Assembly (NCBI GenBank): GCA_964020085.1
Contig: OZ026603.1
Location: 33,983,006 to 34,047,005 of the forward strand
From: Micromussa lordhowensis
Taxonomy: Eukaryota; Cnidaria; Anthozoa; Scleractinia; Lobophylliidae
Direction: 5' to 3'
Length of the DNA: 64,000 nt
Below the pieces are notes generated by a model. The model searched no databases. It saw only the letters and a program-made list of their open reading frames with translations, and was not told the origin of the DNA. The translations under genes were made by a program, and so were the position numbers. Positions within the stretch are counted from its first letter, which is position 1. Every line of letters starts with the position of its first letter. This document shows positions 1-12,200 of the stretch, piece after piece.

Positions 1-2790
1 CAAATTTGCCAAGGGGACCCCCAGCGCGCGTTTTCTGAAATTCTGCAAAGTTGGGACCAGGGGAAACTACTGCAAAAAGAAGGCCAGAAAAAACACCCTG
101 GCGCCAATGCCATCATGTACTAGCTAGGATTTCCTTGAAGTGCCAACCTAGCAAAACATTTTGCTGCAAACCGCGCCTCTTAAAGTGCCCGTGAAGCCGA
201 GCTATGTCAAATTTGCCAAGGGGACCCCCAGCGCGCGTTTTCTGAAATTCTGCAAAGTTGGGACCAGGGGAAACTACTGCAAAAAGAAGGCCAGAAAAAA
301 CACCCTGGCGCCAATGCCATCATGTCCTAACTAAAATTTCCTTAAAGTGCCAACCTAGCACAACAGTTTGCTGCAAACCGCGCCTCTTAAAGTGCCCGTG
401 AAGCCGAGCTATGTCAAATTTGCCAAGGGGACCCCCAGCGCGCGTTTTCTGAAATTCTGCAAAGTTGGGACCAGGGGAAACTACTGCAAAAAGAAGGCCA
501 GAAAAAACACCCTGGCGCTTATACCATCATGTCCTAACTAGGATTTCCTTGAAGTGCCAACCTAGCAGAACATTGTGCTGCAAACCGCGCCTCTTAAAGT
601 GCCCGTGAAGCCGAGCTATGTCAAATTTGCCAAGGGGACCCCCAGCGCGCGTTTTCTGAAATTCTGCAAAGTTGGGACCAGGGGAAACTACTGCAAAAAG
701 AAGGCCAGAAAAAACACCCTGGCGCCAATGCCATCATGTTCTAACTAAAATTTCCTTGAAGTGCCAACCTAGCAGAACATTTTGCTGCAAACCGCGCCTC
801 TTAAAGTACCCGTGAAGCCGAGCTATGTCAAATTTGGCAAGGGGACCCCCAGCGCGCGTTTTCTGAAATTCTGCAAAGTTGGGACCAGGGGAAACTACTG
901 CAAAAAGAAGGCCAGAAAAAACACCCTGGCGCCAATGCCATCATGTACTAACTAGGATTTCCTTGAAGTGCCAACCTAGCGAAACATTTTGCTGCAAACC
1001 GCGCCTCTTAAAGTGCCCGTGAAGCCGAGCTATGTCAAATTTGCCAAGGGGACCCCCAGCGCGCGTTTTCTGAAATTCTGCAAAGCTGGGACCAGGGGAA
1101 ACTACTGCAAAAAGAAGGCCAGAAAAAACACCCTGGCGCCAATGCCATCATGTTCTAACTAAAATTTCCTTGAAGTGCCAACCTAGCAGAACATTTTGCT
1201 GCAAACCGCGCCTCTTAAAGTACCCGTGAAGCCGAGCTATGTCAAATTTGCCAAGGGGACCCCCAGCGCGCGTTTTCTGAAATTCTGCAAAGTTGGGACC
1301 AGGGGAAACTACTGCAAAAAGAAGGCCAGAAAAAACACCCTGGCGCCAATGCCATCATGTTCTAACTAAAATTTCCTTAAAGTGCCAACCTAGCACAACA
1401 GTTTGCTGCAAACCGCGCCTCTTAAAGTGCCCGTGAAGCCGAGCTATGTCAAATTTGCCAAGGGGACCCCCAGCGCGCGTTTTCTGAAATTCTGCAAAGT
1501 TGGGACCAGGGGAAACTACTGCAAAAAGAAGGCCAGAAAAAACACCCTGCCGCCAATGCCATCATGTCCTAACTAGGATTTCCTTGAAGTGCCAACCTAG
1601 CAGAACATTGTGCTGCAAACCGCGCCTCTTAAAGTGCCCGTGAAGCCGAGCTATGTCAAATTTGCCAAGGGGACCCCCAGCGCGCGTTTTCTGAAATTCT
1701 GCAAAGTTGGGACCAGGGGAAACTACTGCAAAAAGAAGGCCAGAAAAAAACACCTGGCGCCAATGCCATCATGTACTAGCTAGGATTTCCTTGAAGTGTC
1801 AACCTAGCAAAACATTTTGCTGCAAACCGCGCCTCTTAAAGTGCCCGTGAAGCCGAGCTATGTCAAATTTGCCAAGGGGACCCCCAGCGCGCGTTTTCTG
1901 AAATTCTGCAAAGTTGGGACCAGGGGAAACTACTGCAAAAATAAGGCCAGAAAAAACACCCTGGCGCCAATGCCATCATGTCCTAAGTAAAATTTCCTTA
2001 AAGTGCCAACCTAGCACAACAGTTTGCTGCAAACCGCGCCTCTTAAAGTGCCCGTGAAGCCGAGCTATGTCAAATTTGCCAAGGGGACCCCCAGCGCGCG
2101 TTTTCTGAAATTCTGCAAAGTTGGGACCAGGGGAAACTACTGCAAAAAGAAGGCCAGAAAAAACACCCTGGCGCTTATACCATCATGTCCTAACTAGGAT
2201 TTCCTTGAAGTGCCAACCTAGCAGAACATTGTGCTGCAAACCGCGCCTCTTAAAGTGCCCGTGAAGCCGAGCTATGTCAAATTTGCCAAGGGGACCCCCA
2301 GCGCGCGTTTTCTGAAATTCTGCAAAGTTGGGACCAGGGGAAACTACTGCAAAAAGAAGGCCAGAAAAAACACCCTGGCGCCAATGCCATCATGTTGTAA
2401 CTAAAATTTCCTTGAAGTGCCAACCTAGCAGAACATTTTGCTGCAAACCGCGCCTCTTAAAGTACCCGTGAAGCCGAGCTATGTCAAATTTGGCAAGGGG
2501 ACCCCCAGCGCGCGTTTTCTGAAATTCTGCAAAGTTGGGACCAGGGGAAACTACTGCAAAAAGAAGGCCAGAAAAAACACCCTGGCGCCAATGCCATCAT
2601 GTACTAACTAGGATTTCCTTGAAGTGCCAACCTAGCGAAACATTTTGCTGCAAACCGCGCCTCTTAAAGTGCCTGTGAAGCCGAGCTATGTCAAATTTGC
2701 CAAGGGGACCCCCAGCGCGCGTTTTCTGAAATTCTGCAAAGTTGGGACCAGGGGAAACTACTGCAAAAAGAAGGCCAGAAAAAACACCCT
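1..2790 (+). repeat. Higher-order repeat, 8-mer (1656 bp), about 1.7 copies
   Basis: Diagnostic variants at the left edge return exactly 1656 bp (8 x 207) downstream in the same order. The CTTATACC variant is at 518 and 2174. TTTGGCAAG (instead of TTTGCCAAG) is at 833 and 2489. GCACAACAGT is followed by ACATTGTG in both. CATGTACTAGCTAGG is near 115 and 1771, and GCGAAACATT near 980 and 2636. Correspondence holds for about 1.1 kb (1-1130 against 1657-2790). Within the 8-mer, monomers near 1352 and 1559 resemble those near 317 and 524, which suggests the 8-mer itself grew from a 5+3 arrangement. The left boundary lies outside the window. Confidence 0.85.
161..367 (+). repeat. Reference satellite monomer (first complete 207-bp unit)
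   Basis: This first full unit shows the internal layout used throughout. The heptamer CTGCAAA occurs at unit positions 4, 90 and 117. The 8-bp palindrome CAAATTTG is at 48-55. A CGCGCG run is at 72-77. An A-rich stretch is at 121-140. The 8-bp palindrome TGGCGCCA is at 146-153. The variable box follows at about 160-206; in the majority form it contains TCCTA-AC-TAGGA, two 5-bp inverted arms at 165-176. In this unit the box reads TCCTAACTAAAATTTCC, so the right arm is mutated, and it ends GCACAACAGT instead of the common GCAGAACATT. No function is known to me for any of these elements. Confidence 0.9.
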
Positions 2791-5059
2791 GGCGCCAATG
2801 CCATCATGTCCTAACTAGAATTTCCTTGAAGTGCCAACCTAGCAGAACATTTTGCTGCAAACCGCGCCTCTTAAAGTGCCCGTGAAGCCGAGCTATGTCA
2901 AATTTGCCAAGGGGACCCCCAGCGCGCGTTTTCTGAAATTCTGCAAAGTTGGGACCAGGGGAAACTACTGCAAAAAGAAGGCCAGAAAAAACACCCTGGC
3001 GCCAATGGCATCATGTCCTAACTTAGATTTCCTTCAAGTGTTAACCTAGCAGAACATTTTGCTGCAAACCGCGCCTCTTAAAGTGCCCGTGAAGCCGAGC
3101 TATGTCAAATTTGCCAAGGGGACCCCCAGCGCGCGTTTTCTGACATTCTGCAAAGTTGGGACCAGGGGAAACTACTGCAAAAAGAAGGCCAGAAAAAACA
3201 CCCTGGCGCCAATGCCATCATGTCCTAACTAAAATTTCCTTAAAGTGCCAACCTAGCAAAACATTTTGCTGCAAACCGCGCCTCTTAAAGTGCCCGTGAA
3301 GCCGAGCTATGTCAAATTTGCCAAGGGGACCCCCAGCGCGCGTTTTCTGAAATTCTGCAAAGTTGGGACCAGGGGAAACTACTGCACAAAAAAGGGCAGG
3401 AAAAACACCCTGGCGCCAATGCCATCATGTCCTAACTTAAATTTCCTTGAAGTGCCAACCTAGCAGAACATTTTGCTGCAAACCGCGCCTCTTAAAGTGC
3501 CCGTGAAGCCGAGCTATGTCAAATTTGCCAAGGGGACCCCCAGCGCGCGTTTTCTGAAATTCTGCAAAGTTGGGACCAGGGGAAACTACTGCAAAAAAAG
3601 GCCAGAAAAAACACCCTGGCGCCAATGCCATCATGTCCTAACTAAAATTTCCTTGAAGTGCAAACCTAGCAGAACATTTTGCTGCAAACCGCGCCTCTTA
3701 AAGTGCCCGTGAAGCCGAGCTATGTCAAATTTGCCAAGGGGACCCCCAGCGCGCGTTTTCTGAAATTCTGCAAAGTTGGGACCAGGGGAAACTACTGCAA
3801 AAAGAAGGCCAAAAAAAACACCCTGTCGCCAATGCCATCATGTCCTAACTAGGATTTCCTTGAAGTGCCAACCTAGCACAACATTTTGCTGCAAACCGCG
3901 CCTCTTAAAGTGCCCGTGAAGCCGAGCTATGTCAAATTTGCCAAGGGGACCCCCGGCGCGCGTTTTCTGAAATTCTGCAAAGTTGGGACCAGGGGAAACT
4001 ACTGCAAAAAGAAGGCCAGATAAAACACCCTGGCGCCAATGCCATCATGTCCTAACTAAAATTTCCTTGAAGTGCCAACCTAGCAAAACATTTTGCTGCA
4101 AACCGCGCCTCTTAAAGTGCCCGTGAAGCCGAGCTATGTCAAATTTGCCAAGGGGACCCCCAGCGCGCGTTTTCTGAAATTCTGCAAAGTTGGGACCAGG
4201 GGAAACTACTGCACAAAAAAGGCCAGAAAAAACACCCTGGCGCCAATGCCATCATGTCCTAACTAGAATTTGCTTGAAGTGCCAACCTAGCAGAACATTT
4301 TGCTGCAAACCGCGCCTCTTAAAGTGCCCGTGAAGCCGAGCTATGTCAAATTTGCCAAGGGGACCCCCAGCGCGCGTTTTCTGAAATTCTGCAAAGTTGG
4401 GACCAGGGGAAACTACTGCAAAAAGAAGGCCAGAAAAAAAACCCTGGCGCCAATGCCATCATGTCCTAACTAGCATTTCCTTGAAGTGCCAACCAAGCAG
4501 AACATTTTGCTGTAAACCGCGCCTCTTAAAGTGCCCGTGAAGCCGAGCTATGTCAAATTTGCCAAGGGGACCCCCAGCGCGCGTTTTCTGAAATTCTGCA
4601 AAGTTGGGACCAGGGGAAACTACTGCAAAAAGAAGGCCAGAAAAAACACCCTGGCGCCAATGCCATCATGTCCTAACTAGGACTTCCTTGAAGTGCCAAC
4701 CTAGCAGAACATTGTGCTGCAAACCGCGCCTCTTAAAGTGCCCGTGAAGCCGAGCTATGTCAAATTTGCCAAGGGGACTCCCAGCGCGCGTTTTCTGAAA
4801 TTCTGCAAAGTTAGGACCAGGGGAAACTACTGCAAAAAGAAGGCCACAAAAAACACCCTGGCGCCAATGCCATCATGTCCCCACTAAAATTTCCTTGAAG
4901 TGCCAACCTAGCAAAACATTTTGCTGCAAACCGCGCCTCTTAAAGTGCCCGTGAAGCCGAGCTATGTCAAATTTGCCAAGGGGACCCCCAGCGCGCGTTT
5001 TCTGAAATTCTGCAAAGTTGGGACCAGGGGAAACTACTGCAAAAAGAAGGCCAGAAAGA
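2791..5059 (+). repeat. Heterogeneous monomer stretch without clear local higher-order period
   Basis: Eleven monomers here carry individually distinct boxes and I found no local multi-monomer period. Examples are ACTTAGATTTCC with AAGTGTTAACC near 3020, GCACAAAAAAGGGCAGG near 3384, CCCCCGGCGCG near 3952, CCAGATAAAAC near 4017, and a CATGTCCCCACTA box near 4874. The unit at 3473 is 1 bp short. Several of these variants (CCAGATAAAAC followed by GCACAAAAAAGGCC) recur near 8.78-8.98 kb and 46.24-46.44 kb, so the stretch shares ancestry with those places although it is not a tidy duplicate of them. Confidence 0.7.
3473..3678 (+). repeat. Length-variant monomer, 206 bp (-1 in A/G tract)
   Basis: The core tract reads GCAAAAAAAGGCC (3591-3603) instead of GCAAAAAGAAGGCC, a loss of one base that removes the internal G. 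It shifts the monomer phase from 161 to 160 (modulo 207) for everything downstream until 26.9 kb. Confidence 0.9.
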
Positions 5060-8000
5060 ACACCCTGGCGCCAATGCCATCATGTCCTAACTAGGATTTC
5101 CTTGAAGTGCCAACCTAGCAGAACATTTTGCTGCAAACCGCGCCTCTTAAAGTGCCCGTGAAGCCGAGCTATGTCAAATTTGCCAAGGGGACCCCCAGCG
5201 CGCGTTTTCTGAAATTCTGCAAAGTTGGGACCAGGGGAAACTACTGCAAAAAGAAGGCCACAAAAAACACCCTGGCGCCAATGCCATCATGTTCTAACTA
5301 GGATTTCCTTGAAGTGCCGGCCTAGCAAAAGATTTTGCTGCAAACCGCGCCTCTTAAAGTGCCCGTGAAGCCGAGCTATGTCAAATTTGCCAAGGGGACC
5401 CCCAGCGCGCGTTTTCTGAAATTCTGCAAAGTTGGGACCAGGGGAAACTACTGCAAAAAGAAGGCCAGAAAGAACACCCTGGCGCCAATGCCATCATGTC
5501 CTAACTAAAATTTCCTTGAAGTGCCAACCTAGCAGAACATTTTGCTGCAAACCGCGCCTCTTAAAGTGCCCGTGAAGCCGAGCTATGTCAAATTTGCCAA
5601 GGGGACCCCCAGCGCGCGTTTTCTGAAATTCTGCAAAGTTGGGACCAGGGGAAACTACTGCAAAAAGAAGGCCAGAAAAAACACCCTGGCGCCAATGCCA
5701 TTATGTCCTAACTAAAATTTCCTTGAAGTGCCAACCTAGCAGAACATTTTGCTGCAAACCGCGCCTCTTAAAGTGCCCGTGAAGCCGAGCTATGTCAAAT
5801 TTGCCAAGGGGACCCCCAGCGCGCGTTTTCTGAAATTCTGCAAAGTTGGGACCAGGGGAAACTACTGCAAAAAGAAGGCCAGAAAAAACACCCTGGCGCC
5901 AATGCCATCATGTCCTAACTAGAATTACCTTGAAGTGCCAACCTAGCAGAACATTTTGCTGCAAACCGCGCCTTTTAAAGTGCCCGTGAAGCCGAGCTAT
6001 GTCAAATTTGCCAAGGGAACCCCCAGCGCGCGTTTTCTGAAATTCTGCAAAGTTGTGACCAGGGGAAACTACTGCAAAAAGAAGGCCAGAAAAAACACCC
6101 TGGCGCCAATGCCATCATGTCCTAACTAGAATTTCCTTAAAGTGCCAACCTAGCAGAACATTTTGCTGCAAACCGCGCCTCTTAAAGTGCCCGTGAAGCC
6201 GAGCTATGTCAAATTTGCCAAGGGGACCCCCAGCGCGCGTTTTCTGAAATTCTGCAAAGTTGGGACCAGGGGAAACTACTGCAAAAAGAAGGCCAGAAAA
6301 AACACCCTGGCGCCAATGCCATCATGTTCTAACTAGGATTTCCTTAAAGTGCTAACCTAGCAGAACATTTTGCTGCAAACCGCGCCTCTTAAAGTGCCCG
6401 TGAAGCCGAGCTATGTCAAATTTGCCAAGGGGACCCCCAGCGCGCGTTTTCTGAAATTCTGCAAAGTTGGGACCAGGAGAAACTACTGCACAAAAAAGGC
6501 CAAAAAAAACACCCTGGCGCCAATGCCATCATGTCCTCGCTAGGATTTCCTTCAAGTGCCAACCTAGCACAACATTTTGCTGCAAACCGCGCCTCTTAAA
6601 GTGCCCGTGAAGCCGAGCTATGTCAAATTTGCCAAGGGGACCCCCAGCGCGCGTTTTCTGAAATTCTGCAAAGTTGGGACCAGGGGAAACTACTGCAAAA
6701 AGAAGGCCAGAAAAAACACCCTGGCGCCAATGCCATCATGTCCTAACTAGGATTTCCTTGAAGTGCCAACCTAGCAGAACATTTTGCTGCAAACCGCGCC
6801 TCTTAAAGTGCCCGTGAAGCCGAGCTATGTCAAATTTGCCAAGGGGACCCCCAGCGCGCGTTTTCTGAAATTCTGCAAAGTTGGGACCAGGGGAAACTAC
6901 TGCAAAAAGAAGGCCACAAAAAACACCCTGGCGCCAATGCCATCATGTTCTAACTAGGATTTCCTTGAAGTGCCGGCCTAGCAAAAGATTTTGCTGCAAA
7001 CCGCGCCTCTTAAAGTGCCCGTGAAGCCGAGCTATGTCAAATTTGCCAAGGGGACCCCCAGCGCGCGTTTTCTGAAATTCTGCAAAGTTGGGACCAGGGG
7101 AAACTACTGCAAAAAGAAGGCCAGAAAGAACACCCTGGCGCCAATGCCATCATGTCCTAACTAAAATTTCCTTGAAGTGCCAACCTAGCAGAACATTTTG
7201 CTGCAAACCGCGCCTCTTAAAGTGCCCGTGAAGCCGAGCTATGTCAAATTTGCCAAGGGGACCCCCAGCGCGCGTTTTCTGAAATTCTGCAAAGTTGGGA
7301 CCAGGGGAAACTACTGCAAAAAGAAGGCCAGAAAAAACACCCTGGCGCCAATGCCATTATGTCCTAACTAAAATTTCCTTGAAGTGCCAACCTAGCAGAA
7401 CATTTTGCTGCAAACCGCGCCTCTTAAAGTGCCCGTGAAGCCGAGCTATGTCAAATTTGCCAAGGGGACCCCCAGCGCGCGTTTTCTGAAATTCTGCAAA
7501 GTTGGGACCAGGGGAAACTACTGCAAAAAGAAGGCCAGAAAAAACACCCTGGCGCCAATGCCATCATGTCCTAACTAGAATTACCTTGAAGTGCCAACCT
7601 AGCAGAACATTTTGCTGCAAACCGCGCCTTTTAAAGTGCCCGTGAAGCCGAGCTATGTCAAATTTGCCAAGGGAACCCCCAGCGCGCGTTTTCTGAAATT
7701 CTGCAAAGTTGTGACCAGGGGAAACTACTGCAAAAAGAAGGCCAGAAAAAACACCCTGGCGCCAATGCCATCATGTCCTAACTAGAATTTCCTTAAAGTG
7801 CCAACCTAGCAGAACATTTTGCTGCAAACCGCGCCTCTTAAAGTGCCCGTGAAGCCGAGCTATGTCAAATTTGCCAAGGGGACCCCCAGCGCGCGTTTTC
7901 TGAAATTCTGCAAAGTTGGGACCAGGGGAAACTACTGCAAAAAGAAGGCCAGAAAAAACACCCTGGCGCCAATGCCATCATGTTCTAACTAGGATTTCCT

Positions 8001-8371
8001 TAAAGTGCTAACCTAGCAGAACATTTTGCTGCAAACCGCGCCTCTTAAAGTGCCCGTGAAGCCGAGCTATGTCAAATTTGCCAAGGGGACCCCCAGCGCG
8101 CGTTTTCTGAAATTCTGCAAAGTTGGGACCAGGAGAAACTACTGCACAAAAAAGGCCAAAAAAAACACCCTGGCGCCAATGCCATCATGTCCTAGCTAGG
8201 ATTTCCTTCAAGTGCCAACCTAGCACAACATTTTGCTGCAAACCGCGCCTCTTAAAGTGCCCGTGAAGCCGAGCTATGTCAAATTTGCCAAGGGGACCCC
8301 CAGCGCGCGTTTTCTGAAATTCTGCAAAGTTGGGACCAGGGGAAACTACTGCAAAAAGAAGGCCAGAAAAA
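5060..8371 (+). repeat. Higher-order repeat, 8-mer (1656 bp), two near-identical copies
   Basis: Eight consecutive monomers (about 5060-6715) are duplicated at 6716-8371. Markers in order: GTGCCGGCCTAGCAAAAGATT (start 5314 and 6970), CCATTATG near 5698 and 7354, GAATTACCTTGAAG near 5922 and 7578, then GCCTTTTAAAG, GGGAACCCCC and GTTGTGACC in one monomer, then GGAGAAACTACTGCAC followed by GCACAACATT. All pairs lie 1656 bp apart. By eye I found one clear difference, CCTCGCTAGG near 6534 against CCTAGCTAGG near 8190. Flanking monomers do not match across the boundary (AGAAAGAAC at 5053 against AGAAAAAAC at 6709), so this is a clean two-copy tandem duplication and probably recent. Confidence 0.88.
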
Positions 8372-9204
8372 ACACCCTGGCGCCAATGCCATCATGTCCT
8401 AACTAGGATTTCCTTAAAGTGCAAACCTAGCAGAACATTTTGCTGCAAACCGCGCCTCTTAAAGTGCCCGTGAAGCCGAGCTATGTCAAATTTGCCAAGG
8501 GGACCCCCAGCGCGCGTTTACTGAAATTCTGCAAAGTTGGGACCAGGGGAAACTACTGCAAAAAGAAGGCCAAAAAAAACACCCTGGCGCCAATGCGATC
8601 ATGTCCTAACTAGGATTTCCTTGAAGTGCCAACCTAGCAGAACATTTTGCTGCAAACCGCGCCTCTTAAAGTGCCCGTGAAGCCGAGCTATGTCAAATTT
8701 GCCAAGGGGACCCCCAGCGCGCGTTTTCTGAAATTCTGCAAAGTTGGGACCAGGGGAAACTACTGCAAAAAGAAGGCCAGATAAAACACCCTGGCGCCAA
8801 TGCCATCATGTCCTAACTAAAATTTCCTTGAAGTGCCAACCTAGCAAAACCTTTTGCTGCAAACCGCGCCTCTTAAAGTGCCCGTGAAGCCGAGCTATGT
8901 CAAATTTGCCAAGGGGACCCCCAGCGCGCGTTTTCTGAAATTCTGCAAAGTTGGGACCAGGGGAAACTACTTCACAAAAAAGGCCAGAAAAAACACCCTG
9001 GCGCCAATGCCATCATGTCCTAACTACAATTTCCTTGAAGTGCTAACCTAGCAGAACATTTTGCTGCAAACCGCGCCTCTTAAAGTGCCCGGGAAGCCGA
9101 GCTATGTCAAATTTGCCAAGGGGACCCCCAGCGCGCGTTTTCTGAAATTCTGCAAAGTTGGGACCAGGGGAAACTACTGCAAAAAGAAGGCCAGAAAAAA
9201 CACC

Positions 9205-12200
9205 CTGGCGCCAATGCCATCATGTCCTAACTAAAATTTCCTTGAAGTGCCAAGCTAGCAAAACATTTTACTGCAAACCGCGCCTCTTAAAGTGCCCGTG
9301 AAGCCGAGCTATGTCAAATTTGCCAAGGGGACCCCCAGCGCGCGTTTTCTGAAATTCTGCAAAGTTGGGACCAGGGGAAACTACTGCAAAAAGAAGGCCA
9401 CAAAAAACACCCTGGCGCCAATGCCATCATGTCCTAACTAGCATTTCCTTGAAGTGCCAACCTAGCAGAACATTTTGCTGCAAACCGCGCCTCTTGAAGT
9501 GCCCGTGAAGCCGAGCTATGTCAAATTTGCCAAGGGGACCCCCAGCGCGCGTTTTCTGAAATTCTGCAAAGTTGGGACCAGGGGAAACTACTGCAAAAAG
9601 AAGGCCAGAAAAAACACCCTGGCGCCAACGCCATCATGTCCTAACTAAGAATTCCTTGAAGTGCCAACCTAGCAGAACATTGTGCTGCAAACCGCGCCTC
9701 TTAAAGTGCCCGTGAAGCCGAGCTATGTCAAATTTTCCAAGGGGACCCCCAGCGCGCGTTTTCTGAAATTCTGCAAAGTTGGGACCAGGGGAAACTACTG
9801 CAAAAAGAAGGCCACAAAAAACACCCTGGCGCCAATGCCATCATGTCCTAACTAGGATTTCCTTGAAGTGCCAACCTAGCAAAACATTTTGCTGCAAACC
9901 GCGCCTCTTAAAGTGCCCGTGAAGCCGAGCTATGTCAAATTTGCCAAGGGGACCCCCAGCGCGCGTTTTCTGAAATTCTGCAAAGTTGGGACCAGGGGAA
10001 ACTACTGCAAAAAGAAGGCCAAAAAAAACACCCTGGCGCCAATGCCATCATGTCCTAACTAGGATTTCCTTAAAGCGCCAACCTAGCAGAACATTTTGCT
10101 GCAAACCGCGCCTCTTAAAGTGCCCGTGAAGCCGAGCTATGTCAAATTTGCCAAGGGGACCCCCAGCGCGCGTTTTCTGAAATTCTGCAAAGTTGGGACC
10201 AGGGGAAACTACTGCAAAAAGAAGGCCAGAAAGAACACCCTGGCGCCAATGCCATCATGTCCTAACTAAAATTTCCTTGAAGTGCCAACCTAGCAGAACA
10301 TTTTGCTGCAAACTGCGCCTCTTAAAGTGCCCGTGAAGCCGAGCTATGTCAAATTTGCCAAGGGGACCCCCAGCGCGCGTTTTCTGAAATTCTGCAAAGT
10401 TGGGACCAGCGGAAACTACTGCAAAAAGAAGGCCAGAAAAAACACCCTGGCGCCAATGCCATCATGTCCTAACTAGCATTTCCTTGAAGTGCCAACCTAG
10501 CAGAACATTTTGCTGCAAACCGCGCCTCTTAAAGTGCCCGTGAAGCCGAGCTATGTCAAATTTGCCAAGGGGACCTCCAGCGCGCGTTTTCTGAAATTCT
10601 GCAAAGTTGGGACCAGGGGAAACTACTGCAAAAAGAAGGCCAGAAAAAACACCCTGGCGCCAATGCCATCATGTCCTAACTAAAATTTCCTTGAAGTGCC
10701 AACCTAGCAGAACATTTTGCTGCAAACCGCGCCTATTAAAGTGCCCGTGAAGCCGAGCTATGTCAAATTTGCCAAGGGGACCCCCAGCGCGCGTTTTCTG
10801 AAATTCTGCAAAGTTGGGACCAGGGGAAACTACTGCAAAAAGAAGGCCAGAAAAAACACCCTGGCGCCAATGCCATCATGTCCTAACTAGAATTTTCTTG
10901 AAGTGCCAACCTAGCAGAACATTTTGCTGCAAACCGCGCCTTTTAAAGTGCCCGTGAAGCCGAGCTATGTCAAATTTGCCAAGGGGACCCCCAGCGCGCG
11001 TTTTCTGAAATTCTGCAAAGTTGGGACCAGGGGAAACTACTGCAAAAAGAAGGCCAAAAAAAACACCCTGGCGCCAATGCCATCATGTCCTAACTACGAT
11101 TTCCTTAAAGCGCCAACCTAGCAGAACATTTTGCTGCAAACCGCGCCTCTTAAAGTGCCCGTGAAGCCGAGCTATGTCAAATTTGCCAAGGGGACCCCCA
11201 GCGCGCGTTTTCTGAAATTCTGCAAAGTTGGGACCAGGGGAAACTACTGCAAAAAGAAGGCCAGAAAAAACACCCTGGCGCCAATGCCATCATGTCTTAA
11301 CTAGGATTTCCTTGAAGTGCCAACCTAGCAGAACATTTTGCTGCAAACCGCGCCTCTTAAAGTGCCCGTGAAGCCGAGCTATGTCAAATTTGCCAAGGGG
11401 ACCCCCAGCGCGCGTTTTCTGAAATTCTGCAAAGTTGGGACCAGGGGAAACTACTGCAAAAAGAAGGCCACAAAAAACACCCTGGCGCCAATGCCATCAT
11501 GTTCTAACTAGGATTTCCTTGAAGTGCCAACCTAGCAAAACATTTTGCTGCAAACCGCGCCTCTTAAAGTGCCCGTGAAGCCGAGCTCTGTCAAATTTGC
11601 CAAGGGGACCCCCAGCGCGCGTTTTCTGAAATTCTGCAAAGTTGGGACCAGGGGAAACTACTGCAAAAAGAAGGCCAGAAAGAACACCCTGGCGCCAATG
11701 CCATCATGTCCTAACTAAAATTTCCTTGAAGTGCCAACCTAGCAGAACATTTTGCTGCAAACTGCGCCTCTTAAAGTGCCCGTGAAGCCGAGCTATGTCA
11801 AATTTGCCAAGGGGACCCCCAGCGCGCGTTTTCTGAAATTCTGCAAAGTTGGGACCAGGGGAAACTACTGCAAAAAGAAGGCCAGAAAAAACACCCTGGC
11901 GCCAATGCCATCATGTCCTAACTAGCATTTCCTTGAAGTGCCAACCTAGCAGAACATTTTGCTGCAAACCGCGCCTCTTAAAGTGCCCGTGAAGCCGAGC
12001 TATGTCAAATTTGCCAAGGGGACCTCCAGCGCGCGTTTTCTGAAATTCTGCAAAGTTGGGACCAGGGGAAACTACTGCAAAAAGAAGGCCAGAAAAAACA
12101 CCCTGGCGCCAATGCCATCATGTCCTAACTAAAATTTCCTTGAAGTGCCAACCTAGCAGAACATTTTGCTGCAAACCGCGCCTATTAAAGTGCCCGTGAA

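Noticed and set aside
121..140. A-rich stretch as a retroelement poly(A) tail
   Set aside because: The stretch is internal to every monomer at a fixed position, interrupted by G and C, with no target-site duplication or element body.
1741..1760. Apparent indel pair in the A tract (AAAAAAACACCTGG)
   Set aside because: The monomer keeps its 207-bp length. It is one extra A and one missing C within the tract, so it is not a length variant.
4430..4445. Possible 1-bp deletions where the tract reads CCAGAAAAAAAACCCTGG (also near 35890 and 44170)
   Set aside because: Counting bases shows eight A in place of AAAAAACA, a C to A substitution with no length change.
5060..8371. Assembly artefact as the explanation of the near-identical 8-mer
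   Set aside because: Not excluded, but one base differs between the copies and three other 8-mer blocks with more divergence exist, so a real duplication is the better reading. Long reads would decide.
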